Source: Rhodoferax sp. (lineage in GTDB: Bacteria; Pseudomonadota; Gammaproteobacteria; Burkholderiales; Burkholderiaceae_C). Taken from it: DNA of 64,000 nucleotides. The stretch spans positions 62,001-126,000 of the forward strand of contig JARWZT010000019.1 of assembly GCA_029866205.1 (NCBI GenBank), given 5' to 3'. The position numbers and the translations under genes were made by a program. The notes beneath the pieces are model-generated. The model searched no databases. It worked only from the letters and a program-made list of their open reading frames with translations, and was not told where the DNA came from. Position 1 is the stretch's first letter. Each line of letters opens with the position of its first letter. Shown one piece after another: positions 27,562 to 36,559 of this stretch.

Positions 27562-28416
27562 GTGACCACCATACTGAACGCCGACCTGCATTGCCACTCT
27601 GTGGTGTCTGACGGAACCCTCACCCCCGAAGCCCTTGCCGCGCGCGCCAGTGCCAACGGTGTTGAACTCTGGGCTCTGACCGATCACGACGAAATTGGCG
27701 GCCAAGCCCGTGCCGCCGCTGCCGCGCAGGCCTGTGGCATGCGCTACCTATCGGGCGTAGAAATTTCCGTCACCTTTTTGCACCAGACGGTGCACATCGT
27801 CGGACTGGGCTTTGACCCCTCCAACCCAGCCCTGATCGATGGCCTCAAACAGACCCGGGGCGGTCGCAGCCAACGGGCCAAAGACATGGCCAAAGACCTG
27901 GCACGCGTAGGCATCAAGGACGCTTTTGAAGGTGCGCTGCAATATGCAGGCAACCCAGACCTGATCTCGCGCACCCACTTTGCCCGCCATCTGGTGGAGA
28001 CTGGCGTGTGCAAAGAGACCAACGAAGTATTTCGCAAGTACCTCACCGAGGGCAAACCCGGCTACGTGGAGCACCGCTGGGCCACACTAAAAGACGCCGT
28101 GGGCTGGATCACCGGGGCCGGCGGCATGGCGGTGGTCGCCCACCCGGCCCGGTACAAGTTCACCGCCAACGAGGAGTTTGCGCTGTTCACTGAATTCAAA
28201 GGCCACGGCGGTCAGGGCGTCGAAGTGGTGACTGGCAGCCACACGGCGGCTGAATACGTTGCCTACGCCGCTGCCGCCAAAGACTATGGCTTGGCCGCAT
28301 CGCGGGGCAGCGACTTTCACAGCCCGCTGGAGAGCCACACCGAGCTCGGTACCCTGCCCTATCTCCCCGGTGCGGTCACTCCGGTCTGGGAACTGTTGGC
28401 TGCGCGAATTCAGTAG
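27562..28416 (+). CDS. PHP-domain phosphoesterase (RNase AM / TrpH family)
   Basis: A 284-residue metal-dependent phosphoesterase. PHP motifs run in order: NADLHCHSVVSDG, LTDHDEIGG, SGVEIS, VVAHPARY and SRGSDFHS, giving the His and Asp ligands for the metal cluster. Members of this YciV/TrpH family include RNase AM, which hydrolyses 3',5'-nucleotides and trims RNA 5' ends. The start is GTG at 27562. It begins a plus-strand run with YciO, the M50 protease and trpS. Confidence 0.9.
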   Translation: MTTILNADLHCHSVVSDGTLTPEALAARASANGVELWALTDHDEIGGQARAAAAAQACGMRYLSGVEISVTFLHQTVHIVGLGFDPSNPALIDGLKQTRGGRSQRAKDMAKDLARVGIKDAFEGALQYAGNPDLISRTHFARHLVETGVCKETNEVFRKYLTEGKPGYVEHRWATLKDAVGWITGAGGMAVVAHPARYKFTANEEFALFTEFKGHGGQGVEVVTGSHTAAEYVAYAAAAKDYGLAASRGSDFHSPLESHTELGTLPYLPGAVTPVWELLAARIQ

Positions 28417-28437
28417 CCTGAATCACCAGCGCACGCC

Positions 28438-29061
28438 ATGGCCCAGTTTTTTGAAGTTCACCCGGAAAACCCGCACCCGCGCCTGCTCAAGCAGGCGGTG
28501 GCGCTGCTGGAAAAAGGCGGTGTGCTGGCGGTCCCCACAGACTCCAGTTATGCCCTGGTCTGCCAGCTCGACGACAAAGCCGCTGCCGACAGCCTCAGGC
28601 GCATCCGGGGCGTGGACGACAAACACCACCTCACCCTGCTATGCCGCGACTTGAGCGAACTGGCCAACTACGCACGGGTAGACAACTGGCAGTTTCGACT
28701 GGTCAAGGCCGCCACGCCGGGGCCATACACCTTCATTCTGGAAGCCAGCAAGGAAGTGCCGCGACGCCTGAGCCACCCCTCGCGCAAGACCATTGGCCTG
28801 CGCGTGCCCGAACACAAAACCCTCCAAGACCTGCTGGCCCTGCTCGGAGCGCCCTTGCTGGCCACCACGCTGATTCCACCGGGTGAGACCGACGCCCTGA
28901 ACGATGCCCACGAAATCCGTGAGCGCTTTGAACACCCTTTAGCCGGTGTTATCGACGCTGGCGCCTGCCCGCTGGAGCCCACCACCGTGGTCGACCTCAC
29001 CAGCGGCGAAGTCGAAGTGATCCGCCAGGGCCGGGGCAGCCTCGCGCGCCTGGGGCTGTAG
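28438..29061 (+). CDS. YciO/Sua5-family threonylcarbamoyl-AMP synthase-like protein
   Basis: A 207-residue YrdC-fold protein, the same length as E. coli YciO (206). Characteristic segments are GGVLAVPTDSSYALVC, HHLTLLCRDLSELANYA, PGPYTFILEASKEVPRR and SRKTIGLRVPEH. True TsaC/Sua5 enzymes make threonylcarbamoyl-AMP for tRNA t6A37; YciO proteins share the fold but are usually much less active, so this may not be the cell's main enzyme. It sits 21 bases after the PHP gene and 33 bases before the M50 protease. Confidence 0.87.
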   Translation: MAQFFEVHPENPHPRLLKQAVALLEKGGVLAVPTDSSYALVCQLDDKAAADSLRRIRGVDDKHHLTLLCRDLSELANYARVDNWQFRLVKAATPGPYTFILEASKEVPRRLSHPSRKTIGLRVPEHKTLQDLLALLGAPLLATTLIPPGETDALNDAHEIRERFEHPLAGVIDAGACPLEPTTVVDLTSGEVEVIRQGRGSLARLGL

Positions 29062-29094
29062 CCCCTTTCTTAAACCGAAAAAAAGTACGCCCCC

Positions 29095-29763
29095 GTGGAC
29101 ATTGCCCAGCTCATACAGACCGTCGCGTTGTACGCCATTCCGGTCATTTTTTCGATCACCCTGCATGAGGCGGCACATGGCTATGCGGCGCGCCACTTCG
29201 GCGACAACACAGCGTGGGCGCTGGGGCGGGTCACGCTCAACCCCATGAAGCACATCGACCCGATGGGCACCATCGTGCTGCCGCTGGTCTTGTACTTTGC
29301 TACTTCCGGCGCGTTTTTGTTTGGTTACGCCAAGCCGGTGCCGGTGAACTTTTCCCGTCTGCGCTCGCCCAAGCGCGACATGGTGTGGGTCGCACTGGCC
29401 GGCCCTGCGGCCAATTTTGTCCAGGCGCTGCTTTGGGGCATTGCGCTTTATATGCTGCAGGGGGCAGGAATCAGCGAGCCCTTTTTGCTGAAGATGTGCC
29501 AAGGCGGTGTGCTCGTCAACGTGGTGATGTTCGTGTTCAATCTTTTTCCGATACCCCCGCTGGACGGCGGGCGCATTCTGGTCGGACTGCTGCCCTGGAG
29601 ACAGGCCGTGGCGGTGTCGCGGGTCGAGCCCTGGGGTTTTTATATTGTGATGGCGCTGGTCTTGACCAAAGTGATCAACACCTTCTGGATGTTGCCGCTC
29701 ATGGGCCTGAGTTATGACCTGATTGATCTTTTGTTGACCCCACTGCGCGCGCTGCTGCATTAG
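29095..29763 (+). CDS. Site-2-protease-family M50 membrane metalloprotease
   Basis: A 222-residue integral membrane zinc protease with about five hydrophobic helices. The active-site HEAAH (HExxH) lies in the first helix region and the third zinc ligand is in NLFPIPPLDGGRI, the NxxPxPPLDG motif. No PDZ or CBS domain is attached, as in minimal bacterial Rv/YwhC-type homologues. These proteases cleave transmembrane substrates within the membrane. GTG start at 29095. Neighbouring genes (YciO-like and trpS) are commonly found beside it in Burkholderiales, but substrate is unknown. Confidence 0.88.
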   Translation: MDIAQLIQTVALYAIPVIFSITLHEAAHGYAARHFGDNTAWALGRVTLNPMKHIDPMGTIVLPLVLYFATSGAFLFGYAKPVPVNFSRLRSPKRDMVWVALAGPAANFVQALLWGIALYMLQGAGISEPFLLKMCQGGVLVNVVMFVFNLFPIPPLDGGRILVGLLPWRQAVAVSRVEPWGFYIVMALVLTKVINTFWMLPLMGLSYDLIDLLLTPLRALLH

Positions 29764-29826
29764 GCACGGCGGGGCAGGTTTGTGGGCGATGGCTGTATTT
29801 ACGTTTGTTGAGGTTGCTTGGACGCT

Positions 29827-31122
29827 ATGAGCTCTGTACGTTTTTTGACCGGTATTACCACCTCGGGCACACCGCACCTGGGCAACTATGTGGGCTCGAT
29901 TCGCCCGGCCGTGGCTGCCAGCTTGCGCCCGGGGGTGGAGAGCTATTACTTTTTGGCCGACTACCACGCGCTCATCAAGATTGACGAGCCCGCGCGCATC
30001 CAGCGCTCTACGCTGGAGATTGCCGCGAGCTGGCTGGCCGCCGGGCTGGACCCGGACCGGGTGGTTTTTTACCGCCAGTCGGACGTACCCGAAATTCCTG
30101 AACTGACCTGGTTTTTGACCTGCGTGACCGGCAAAGGCATCCTGAACCGGGCCCACGCCTACAAAGCCTCGGTCGACAAAAACCTGGCCGCCGAGCAGGA
30201 CCCGGACGCCGACGTCACCGCCGGGTTGTTCATGTACCCGGTGCTGATGGGGGCGGATATTCTGATGTTCAACGCCCACCATGTACCCGTCGGGCGCGAC
30301 CAGATTCAGCACATTGAGATGGCGCGCGACATGGCGCACAGCTTTAACCACCGCTACGGCGAGCACTTTGTCGCGCCCCTGGCGGCCATCGAAGAATCGG
30401 TGGCCACCCTGCCCGGTTTGGACGGCCGCAAGATGAGCAAAAGCTATGACAACACCATTCCGCTGTTTGCGCCCCGCGCAGAACTCAAAAAGCTGATTGC
30501 GGGTATCAAGACCGACTCACGCGCGCCCGGCGAGCCCAAAAGCACCGAAGGCTCGGCGCTGTTCCAGATTTACCAGGCCTTTGCCAGTGCCGAAGAAACC
30601 ACCGCCTTTGCGCAAGAATTTGCCAACGGTATTGCCTGGGGCGCAGCCAAAGAGCAGCTGTTTGAACGCATTGACCGAGAAATCGCCCCCATGCGGGCCC
30701 GCTACGAGCACCTGATGGCCCACCCGCAAGAAGTAGAAGCCATGTTGCACGCGGGCGCCGCCAAGGCGCGTGCCGTGGCCACGCCCTTTATGGCGCGCCT
30801 GCGCCAGGCCGTGGGCCTGCGCAGCCTGGTCGCCAGCAGCGGCGCGGGTCCAGCCAAAGCTGGCAAAGTGGCCGCGGCCAGCTTCAAACAATACCGCGAG
30901 AAAGACGGCCAGTTCTACTTCAAACTGGTGGACGCCAAGGGCGCAGTGCTGCTGCAAAGCCTGGCGTTTGAGTCTCCCAAGCACGCCGGTCTGGCCATCG
31001 CCCAGATCAAGCAAGACGGCCTGTCGGCCTTGGCCACACTGCGTGGCCAATTGGCGCAGGAGCAGGCCAGCCCCGAGGCCCTGCAGGCCGCGCTTGACAG
31101 CCTGCCAGGGGACCCGGCTTAA
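29827..31122 (+). CDS. trpS: Tryptophanyl-tRNA synthetase with C-terminal YegP-like extension
   Basis: A 431-residue class Ic synthetase that charges tRNA-Trp; ordinary bacterial TrpRS is about 330-350 residues. The HIGH-type motif is TPHLGNYVG (15-23) and KMSKS is at 202-206 in GRKMSKSYDN. After residue 340 comes an extra domain of about 45 residues (353-396, ASFKQYREKDGQFYFKLVDA) resembling the DUF1508/YegP fold. ATG 29827 is chosen; a TTG at 29818 is also in frame. Confidence 0.93.
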   Translation: MSSVRFLTGITTSGTPHLGNYVGSIRPAVAASLRPGVESYYFLADYHALIKIDEPARIQRSTLEIAASWLAAGLDPDRVVFYRQSDVPEIPELTWFLTCVTGKGILNRAHAYKASVDKNLAAEQDPDADVTAGLFMYPVLMGADILMFNAHHVPVGRDQIQHIEMARDMAHSFNHRYGEHFVAPLAAIEESVATLPGLDGRKMSKSYDNTIPLFAPRAELKKLIAGIKTDSRAPGEPKSTEGSALFQIYQAFASAEETTAFAQEFANGIAWGAAKEQLFERIDREIAPMRARYEHLMAHPQEVEAMLHAGAAKARAVATPFMARLRQAVGLRSLVASSGAGPAKAGKVAAASFKQYREKDGQFYFKLVDAKGAVLLQSLAFESPKHAGLAIAQIKQDGLSALATLRGQLAQEQASPEALQAALDSLPGDPA

Positions 31123-31169
31123 GTTGCATCTGCTGGCTGGCACGCCAGCCCTGCATTCAACCCGCGCCC

Positions 31170-32066
31170 ATGAAAGCCCGCTACTTCATTCAACTGGTGA
31201 TGTTGTCCGCGCTGTGGGGCGCGTCTTTCATTCTCACGCGGGTGTCGTCGCCCGTGCTCGGGCCCAATGTGTCGGCGGGCCTGCGCATGCTGCTGGCCAC
31301 CATGGTGCTGGGCGCCATCATGCGCGCGCTCAAACACCCCTGGCCAACCGCGCACTGGCGCGAGTTGCTGCTGATCGGCTTTTTGGCCGTGGCCGGGCCG
31401 CATTTGCTGTACTCGTGGTCGGCGCTGCACTTGCCCGGCGGCTATGGGGCGCTGCTGTCAGTGACGGCCGTGCTGTTTGGGGCGTTTGCCTCGGCGTTTT
31501 TGAAGGAAGAAACGCTCACGCGCGGCAAGCTGACTGGCTGTGTGCTGGGCCTACTGGGCGCTGCGCTGGTGGTGAAGCTGGGGCCGGTCGAGCCCACGCA
31601 CACGCTGGTGCTGTCGGCGCTGGTGTGCATGGGTGCGGCCGCCCTGTCGGGTACCGCCACACCCTTTCTGAAGCGCGCCACGGTGCGCATGGAGCCCCTG
31701 AGCATTACCGCAGGCATGCACGCCGCTGCGGTGCTCATGCTGCTGCCCGGCGCGTTGTACGACCTGCCACAAGCTAAATTCACTCTGCCAGCCGTGGCTG
31801 CGGTGGCGGTGCTGGGCATTGCCACTTCTGGCCTGGCGTATTGGATGTTCATGCGCATCATCCAGCACGTGCCCCCCATGGCATCCATGACTGCCAATTT
31901 CATGAGTACCGGCTTTGGCGTGCTTTGGTCGGTGGTACTGCTGGACGAGCCCACTAGCCTGTCTATGGCGGCGGGGGGCGGCCTGATTGTGCTGGCCTGT
32001 CTGTTGGTGTCCAGCCTGAACCCTCTGCGCGCCTTGAGTGCCCGGTTTATTTCTGCGCACAACTGA
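31170..32066 (+). CDS. DMT-superfamily (EamA) transporter
   Basis: A 298-residue polytopic membrane protein with about ten hydrophobic helices in two EamA repeats. The first begins [14 protein letters not shown] and the second covers about 150-280, ending with a helix containing [13 protein letters not shown]. Typical for small-metabolite exporters of the drug/metabolite transporter superfamily. Substrate cannot be inferred; the ATG is 47 bases after trpS. Confidence 0.87.
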   Translation: MKARYFIQLVMLSALWGASFILTRVSSPVLGPNVSAGLRMLLATMVLGAIMRALKHPWPTAHWRELLLIGFLAVAGPHLLYSWSALHLPGGYGALLSVTAVLFGAFASAFLKEETLTRGKLTGCVLGLLGAALVVKLGPVEPTHTLVLSALVCMGAAALSGTATPFLKRATVRMEPLSITAGMHAAAVLMLLPGALYDLPQAKFTLPAVAAVAVLGIATSGLAYWMFMRIIQHVPPMASMTANFMSTGFGVLWSVVLLDEPTSLSMAAGGGLIVLACLLVSSLNPLRALSARFISAHN

Positions 32067-32073
32067 GTCCTTT

Positions 32074-32808
32074 ATGCAAGCCATCCTCAACATTTCTGCT
32101 TACCTGTTCACCCCCCTGCCCGACGCTGCCGAACTGCGCCCTGTGCTGCTGGCGCGCGCCCAGGTGCTGGAGCTCAAAGGCACGATTTTGCTGGCCACTG
32201 AAGGCATCAACCTGTTTCTGGCCGGACCGGTAAACGCCGTGCGTGAATTTGTGACCCATCTGCAAACAGACGCCCGCTTTGAAGCGCTAGCCCCCAAAGA
32301 GAGCTGGTCGGACACCACGCCCTTCAAGAAAATGCTGGTCAAGGTCAAGAACGAGATCATCCGCATGAACCACCCCGCCATTCAGCCTGCCCAGGGTCGC
32401 GCCCCGGCAGTGAGCGCCGCCACGGTACGCCGCTGGCTCGAGGCGGGTGTTGACGACGCGGGACGCCCGGTGGTCACGCTAGACACCCGCAACGACTTTG
32501 AGGTCGACGCAGGCACTTTTGTGGGCGCCATTGACTGGCGAATCACCAAGTTCACCGAGTTTCCGGAGGCTTTTCGGGCCCACAAAGCCGAGCTGCAAGA
32601 CAAAACCGTGGTGAGCTTTTGCACCGGTGGCATCCGCTGCGAAAAAGCCGCCATCCTGATGCGCGAAGAAGGGCTGGAGCACGTCTACCAGCTCGAGGGC
32701 GGCATCCTGAAATACTTTGAAGAAACCGACGGCAAACACTACACCGGCGGCTGCTTTGTATTTGACGAACGCCGGGCGCTGGGGCCGGATTTGGATATTG
32801 CGCACTAA
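32074..32808 (+). CDS. Rhodanese-like tRNA uridine-34 hydroxylase family protein (TrhO/YceA-like)
   Basis: A 244-residue protein with the YceA N-terminal ferredoxin-like domain ([16 protein letters not shown]) followed by a rhodanese domain whose active-site loop is [10 protein letters not shown]. TrhO makes 5-hydroxyuridine at tRNA position 34. E. coli TrhO is about 350 residues; this protein ends soon after [11 protein letters not shown] and lacks the longer C-terminal cysteine-containing part, so exact activity is inferred. Start is 7 bases after the DMT transporter, suggesting coupling. Confidence 0.82.
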   Translation: MQAILNISAYLFTPLPDAAELRPVLLARAQVLELKGTILLATEGINLFLAGPVNAVREFVTHLQTDARFEALAPKESWSDTTPFKKMLVKVKNEIIRMNHPAIQPAQGRAPAVSAATVRRWLEAGVDDAGRPVVTLDTRNDFEVDAGTFVGAIDWRITKFTEFPEAFRAHKAELQDKTVVSFCTGGIRCEKAAILMREEGLEHVYQLEGGILKYFEETDGKHYTGGCFVFDERRALGPDLDIAH

Positions 32809-32845
32809 CGTCCGATTAAGGCGCTGCGCACCGAGCGGACTGCGC

Positions 32846-34195
32846 TTACCGGCGTACCCGCAATAGCCCCACAAATCCCTGCCAATACGCAGGCACCCGC
32901 ACAAACACATAGGCCGAGAACACCGCGTTGACGAGGCCGGTCAGCAAAAACACCTCGGGCACGGTGGCACCGCCCGACAGCAGTGCGCCGGCCAGCAGCG
33001 CGCTGGCGATCATGAACAGCGCGTTCAAAATATTGTTGGCCGCGATGATGCGTGCCCGGTGGCTGGCTTGGCTGCGCTGCTGAATCAGCGCGTACATGGG
33101 CACGCTGTACAGACCGGTAAACAGACTCAGCAGCGCCAGGTCGACCATCACCCGCCAGTGCGCCGGGGCAGCCACAAACTGCTGCAAGCCCATGAGCGGC
33201 GATGCCGGCAGCCCGCGTGATGCGAAATACAGGTCCACCACAAACACACTCATGCCAATGGCGCCCACGGGCACCAAGCCGATCTCCACCTTGTGGCGGC
33301 TCAGGCCTTCGCACAAGAGCGCGCCGGCGCCAATGCCCACCGAGAACACCACCAACAGCAAAGACGCCACCTGCTCGTCGCCGTGCAGCACCTCTTTGGC
33401 AAACGACGGAAATTGACTCAGAAACACGGCCCCAAAAAACCACATCCAACTGATCGCCAGCAGCGAGCGAAACACCACCGGGTCTTGGGCGGCCAGTCGC
33501 AGGTTGCGTGCGGTCTCTGTGAGCGGGTTCCAGTTCATGTGCAGGGGCGGCCCCAACCGGGGGGTGTGCGGTACCCGGCCCGCAGTCCAGCGCCCCAGCA
33601 CGGCCAACAACACGCAAGCCAACGCGACGGCCATCGGGCCAATGTGGGGCAGCGCCACCAGCAGTCCGCCCAACATATTGCCCAACAAAATCGCCACAAA
33701 AGTGCCCATTTCCACCATGCCGTTGCCGCCCACCAGCTCATGCTCGTCCAGCACCTGCGGCATATAGGCAAACTTGACGGGCCCAAACAGCGTGGAATGG
33801 CAGCCCATCAAAAACGTGCAGGCCAGCAAGACCCCCGCGTTGCCCGCCCAAAAACCGTAGGCCGCGAGCAGCATGATGGCGATTTCGAGGTTTTTGACCA
33901 GGCGCATCAGGCGCGACTTTTCCCAGTGGTCGGCCAACTGCCCGCTGGTGGCTGAGAGCAACACAAAAGGCAGGATAAACAGTGCCCCAATGACCAAACC
34001 CGCCAAGGTGGGAGGCAGCCAGCTCACGCTGAGCTGGTAGGTGACCATCACCGTGAAAGCAAATTTGAAGACGTTGTCATTGCCCGCCCCCAAAAACTGC
34101 GTCCAGAAAAAAGGCCCAAACCGGCGCTGACGCAACAGGGCAAATTGGCTGGATACCGGAGGCAAAGAGGCAGAAAAAGGCGCGTGAAGGGTCAT
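32846..34195 (-). CDS. MFS transporter, LplT-like
   Basis: A 449-residue major facilitator with about 12 transmembrane helices. The N-terminal half opens FFWTQFLGAGNDNVFKFAFTVMVTY and carries the STLFGPVKFAYMPQ loop, both features of the LplT-type lysophospholipid flippase family often fused to acyltransferases. Here no acyltransferase domain is fused or adjacent, so lysophospholipid transport is only a family-based suggestion. It is convergent with the rhodanese gene. Confidence 0.82.
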   Translation of the reverse strand: MTLHAPFSASLPPVSSQFALLRQRRFGPFFWTQFLGAGNDNVFKFAFTVMVTYQLSVSWLPPTLAGLVIGALFILPFVLLSATSGQLADHWEKSRLMRLVKNLEIAIMLLAAYGFWAGNAGVLLACTFLMGCHSTLFGPVKFAYMPQVLDEHELVGGNGMVEMGTFVAILLGNMLGGLLVALPHIGPMAVALACVLLAVLGRWTAGRVPHTPRLGPPLHMNWNPLTETARNLRLAAQDPVVFRSLLAISWMWFFGAVFLSQFPSFAKEVLHGDEQVASLLLVVFSVGIGAGALLCEGLSRHKVEIGLVPVGAIGMSVFVVDLYFASRGLPASPLMGLQQFVAAPAHWRVMVDLALLSLFTGLYSVPMYALIQQRSQASHRARIIAANNILNALFMIASALLAGALLSGGATVPEVFLLTGLVNAVFSAYVFVRVPAYWQGFVGLLRVRR

Positions 34196-34300
34196 GGGCG
34201 TGGGCTTGGGGAAGATCGGATGGCTGGCGGGTGGTGTGAATGTAGCGCCTTGCCTGTGCTGGCATCAAAGCAGACCTGCAACGAGTCACCGGCCTGCTCG

Positions 34301-34328
34301 CACCTCACCTCACCTCACCTCACCTCAC
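34301..34328. repeat. Pentanucleotide microsatellite (CACCT)5
   Basis: Five perfect tandem copies of CACCT (34301-34325) plus CAC, followed by an imperfect CACATTACCTCACCC. It lies in the 200-base gap between two minus-strand genes and about 105 bases upstream of the MFS start. A five-base unit outside a coding region can vary in length by slippage without changing a frame; any effect would be on promoter spacing. Confidence 0.9.
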
Positions 34329-34396
34329 ATTACCTCACCCGGCCCACACCCTTCGATCAGCAGCCCGTGGGTAACCATGGTCTCGCGCAGAACTGC

Positions 34397-35287
34397 TCAC
34401 CCACGCTTCAAATAGACTTTTACGAAACTGGACTTCAATTTCTCAGCCTGAGCAGGCATCTCCAGCGATGGCCCTTGCTGGGACAGGACCCGCAGGGCGT
34501 CCAGATTTTGGCGAATGGCCTGAATTTCGGCGTCGTTGGCCTCGGACTCCACGGCGAGCAATTTTTCACTCACCTGCGGGTAAAGCTGCTGGACCTTGGG
34601 TGCGTCTTGGGTTTGCGCTGCGTCCAGGATCAGTTCCATGGCATCGTGAAAATCGACCAAGGCCACCGACAGCATCGAAAACCCATTGCGCTTGAAAATA
34701 TCCTGAAAGACCGGGCGTACTTTCTCAAGATCCAAATGCGCCTGATGCAAATCTCCTGAGCGCACCCGAGGTTCCACGTCGCCGATCATGGCGCGTACGC
34801 GCTGCAAGTCCGCCTCAAAACCCGCATCAAACCACAGGGCAAAGGGGCGGTTCTTCGCATACTTGCGCTCAAAATTCTCAAAGGCAGGAACCAGCAGGTC
34901 ATATTGCCCAATGGCTTTTTCTCGCTCATTTTTACCCGTCAGAAAAAGAGTCTGCTTGTAAAAATGGTTCATGCCGTTGAAGTCTTCCAAGAAAAACTTG
35001 CGGGTCAGAAATGCGCTTGCGTAGCTCCCAAGGGCAAGAAGGATCAAAACCAACAACCCAGCCATCCACTTGCCCCGGATCGCACCAGCGGGCAAGGACG
35101 GACCTGACGACATCCCCAGCAAGCGGTATACCGGACAAAAGCCCACCGCGGCGGTTGACCACATCACAAGAGTGGCGCCGAATGCCACATAGCGCAGCGC
35201 ACCCCCCAACCAAAATACTGCGGTAATGAGTAAGACCGCGCCCAAAATTGAGCGAAACCGCCGGTCCCAGGCGTTCATATTGATCAT
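34397..35287 (-). CDS. DUF2892 membrane protein with long helical C-terminal domain
   Basis: A 296-residue protein. Residues 4-60 form a DUF2892/YgaP-type membrane module (NAWDRRFRSILGAVL, then VGFCPVYRLLG). A further transmembrane helix at about 74-93 leads to about 200 residues of soluble alpha-helical sequence (DLHQAHLDLEKVRPVFQDIF and more), probably periplasmic. DUF2892 proteins are usually about 60-70 residues alone or fused to rhodanese; the long helical tail is not a partner I recognise, though it has the spaced helices of four-helix sensor or cytochrome c'-like domains without heme motifs. Confidence 0.75.
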   Translation of the reverse strand: MINMNAWDRRFRSILGAVLLITAVFWLGGALRYVAFGATLVMWSTAAVGFCPVYRLLGMSSGPSLPAGAIRGKWMAGLLVLILLALGSYASAFLTRKFFLEDFNGMNHFYKQTLFLTGKNEREKAIGQYDLLVPAFENFERKYAKNRPFALWFDAGFEADLQRVRAMIGDVEPRVRSGDLHQAHLDLEKVRPVFQDIFKRNGFSMLSVALVDFHDAMELILDAAQTQDAPKVQQLYPQVSEKLLAVESEANDAEIQAIRQNLDALRVLSQQGPSLEMPAQAEKLKSSFVKVYLKRG

Positions 35288-35382
35288 GCAGTGGCGCGCA
35301 AAAGCGGTCCAGAAAACTAAAGAATCAGTCTAGTGATCTACATCGGTTGGGCTCTTGATCTGGATCAGCCAAAGCTGCAGGC

Positions 35383-35416
35383 AAAAAAAAGCCGCTGTCC
35401 TGGCAAGAACAGCGGC
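35383..35416 (-). terminator. Rho-independent terminator of the WrbA-like/DoxX/pirin set
   Basis: On the minus strand, GCCGCTGT and ACAGCGGC (35409-35416 and 35391-35398) form an 8-bp stem around a 10-nt loop, followed by eight T residues (35390-35383). It lies 40 bases after the flavodoxin stop, so it ends that transcript. Confidence 0.92.
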
Positions 35417-35455
35417 AATCGCAGTTACTCGGGGCGGGTGCTGAGCCCCGACGAC

Positions 35456-35989
35456 TTAACCGCGCAGCTTGGCGGCCACATGCGCCACGCGCGCGCCGTA
35501 GGCCTTGGCGGTGTCCAGGTCGCCCTGGGGGATGTCTTCGGCCGGGCTGGTGGGGCCGACCTGGGCCATGACACCGGAGTTTGAACCGATGCGGTTGATG
35601 GTGCCGTCGTTCATCGCGGGTTGGCCAACCCAGATCATGCCTTGCTGCATGGACAGGGTGATGAAGTACTGGATCGTGGACAACTTGTCGCCGCTAGGGC
35701 TGGCCGAGCAGGTAAAGCCGCCGGCCACTTTGTCTTTCCAGGCACCGGTAAACCAGCGCTTGGAAGAAGCGTCAGCAAACTTTTTGAATTGCCACGAAGC
35801 CATGCCCATGTAAGTGGGCGAGCCCATGATGATGGCGTCCGCCTCGTCCAGCGCAGTCCACTCGGCATCGGTGATGTTGCCGTCGGCGTCGATGGTGACG
35901 AGTTGCGCGTCAGCGCCGTCGGCCACAAACTGGGCGACGCGCTGGGTGTGGCCGTAGCCAGAATGGAAAATTACAACGGTCTTGGTCAT
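35456..35989 (-). CDS. WrbA-like flavodoxin / NAD(P)H:quinone oxidoreductase
   Basis: A 177-residue flavodoxin-fold protein. The FMN phosphate loop is FHSGYGHTQRVAQ (8-20), and a SPTYMGMASWQFKKFAD flavin-contact loop follows. It probably reduces quinones by two electrons and so avoids semiquinone radicals. AGGAG precedes the ATG at 35989. It is last in a minus-strand set with DoxX and pirin divergent from a YhaJ-like regulator, supporting a quinone-stress role, and a strong terminator follows. Confidence 0.87.
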   Translation of the reverse strand: MTKTVVIFHSGYGHTQRVAQFVADGADAQLVTIDADGNITDAEWTALDEADAIIMGSPTYMGMASWQFKKFADASSKRWFTGAWKDKVAGGFTCSASPSGDKLSTIQYFITLSMQQGMIWVGQPAMNDGTINRIGSNSGVMAQVGPTSPAEDIPQGDLDTAKAYGARVAHVAAKLRG

Positions 35990-36103
35990 GAAATAACTCC
36001 TAGGTGAAAAATAAAGCACCCCAAGGTTCTGTGGGGCACGACAAGAAAACCACCGTGCGCCCAGCCGCCAAAGCTGCCGCCGCACGCGGTCGCGAACGGA
36101 TGA

Positions 36104-36517
36104 TCAGTAGCGGGCGTTGCGAGCGTCCACACTGAAGGTGCCAGCACCAAATGCGGTCAGGGCGAGCAAGCCTCCGGCAATGGAGATGTTTTTCAGGAAC
36201 ATGATTTGCTGCACCATGACCTGCTCAGGCGCGACTGCCCAAAAACGATGGAAGCACACCCCTGCCACCACGGTGAAGACCGCCATCACCAGGGCCGCAA
36301 GGCGCGTCTGGTAACCGGCGATCAGCATCAAACCACCCAGTACTTCCACGACGATGGCGATCACTGCGCCGAGTTCGGGCAAGGGCAAACCGGCCGACGC
36401 AACATACGCCACGGTCCCGGAAAATCCGGCGATCTTGCCTAGGCCCGCAGGTAAAAACAGGGTGGCCAACAGGACACGCGAGGCCAGGGCCAGGGGGGCT
36501 TCAAAGGTATTGCGCAT
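36104..36517 (-). CDS. DoxX family membrane protein
   Basis: A 137-residue protein with four hydrophobic helices and the DoxX pattern LLATLFLPAGLGKIAGF near the N-terminus, then a second helix pair around GAVIAIVVEVLGGLMLIAGY. E. coli homologue YqjF is induced by aromatic and quinone-like compounds through YhaJ. Start ATG at 36517 is preferred to an in-frame TTG at 36541. Same strand as the pirin and flavodoxin genes. Confidence 0.87.
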   Translation of the reverse strand: MRNTFEAPLALASRVLLATLFLPAGLGKIAGFSGTVAYVASAGLPLPELGAVIAIVVEVLGGLMLIAGYQTRLAALVMAVFTVVAGVCFHRFWAVAPEQVMVQQIMFLKNISIAGGLLALTAFGAGTFSVDARNARY

Positions 36518-36559
36518 GAAAAAGTTTTCGAGAGGGGACAAGGTTTATGGATAAATACA

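Noticed and set aside
28939-30366. Minus-strand open frame of 475 codons opposite the M50 protease and trpS
   Set aside because: Antisense shadow; it crosses two genes with clear catalytic motifs and their intergenic spacer.
34301-34340. Short tandem repeat considered as a CRISPR or attachment site
   Set aside because: The unit is only five bases, without spacers, and there are no cas or integrase genes nearby.
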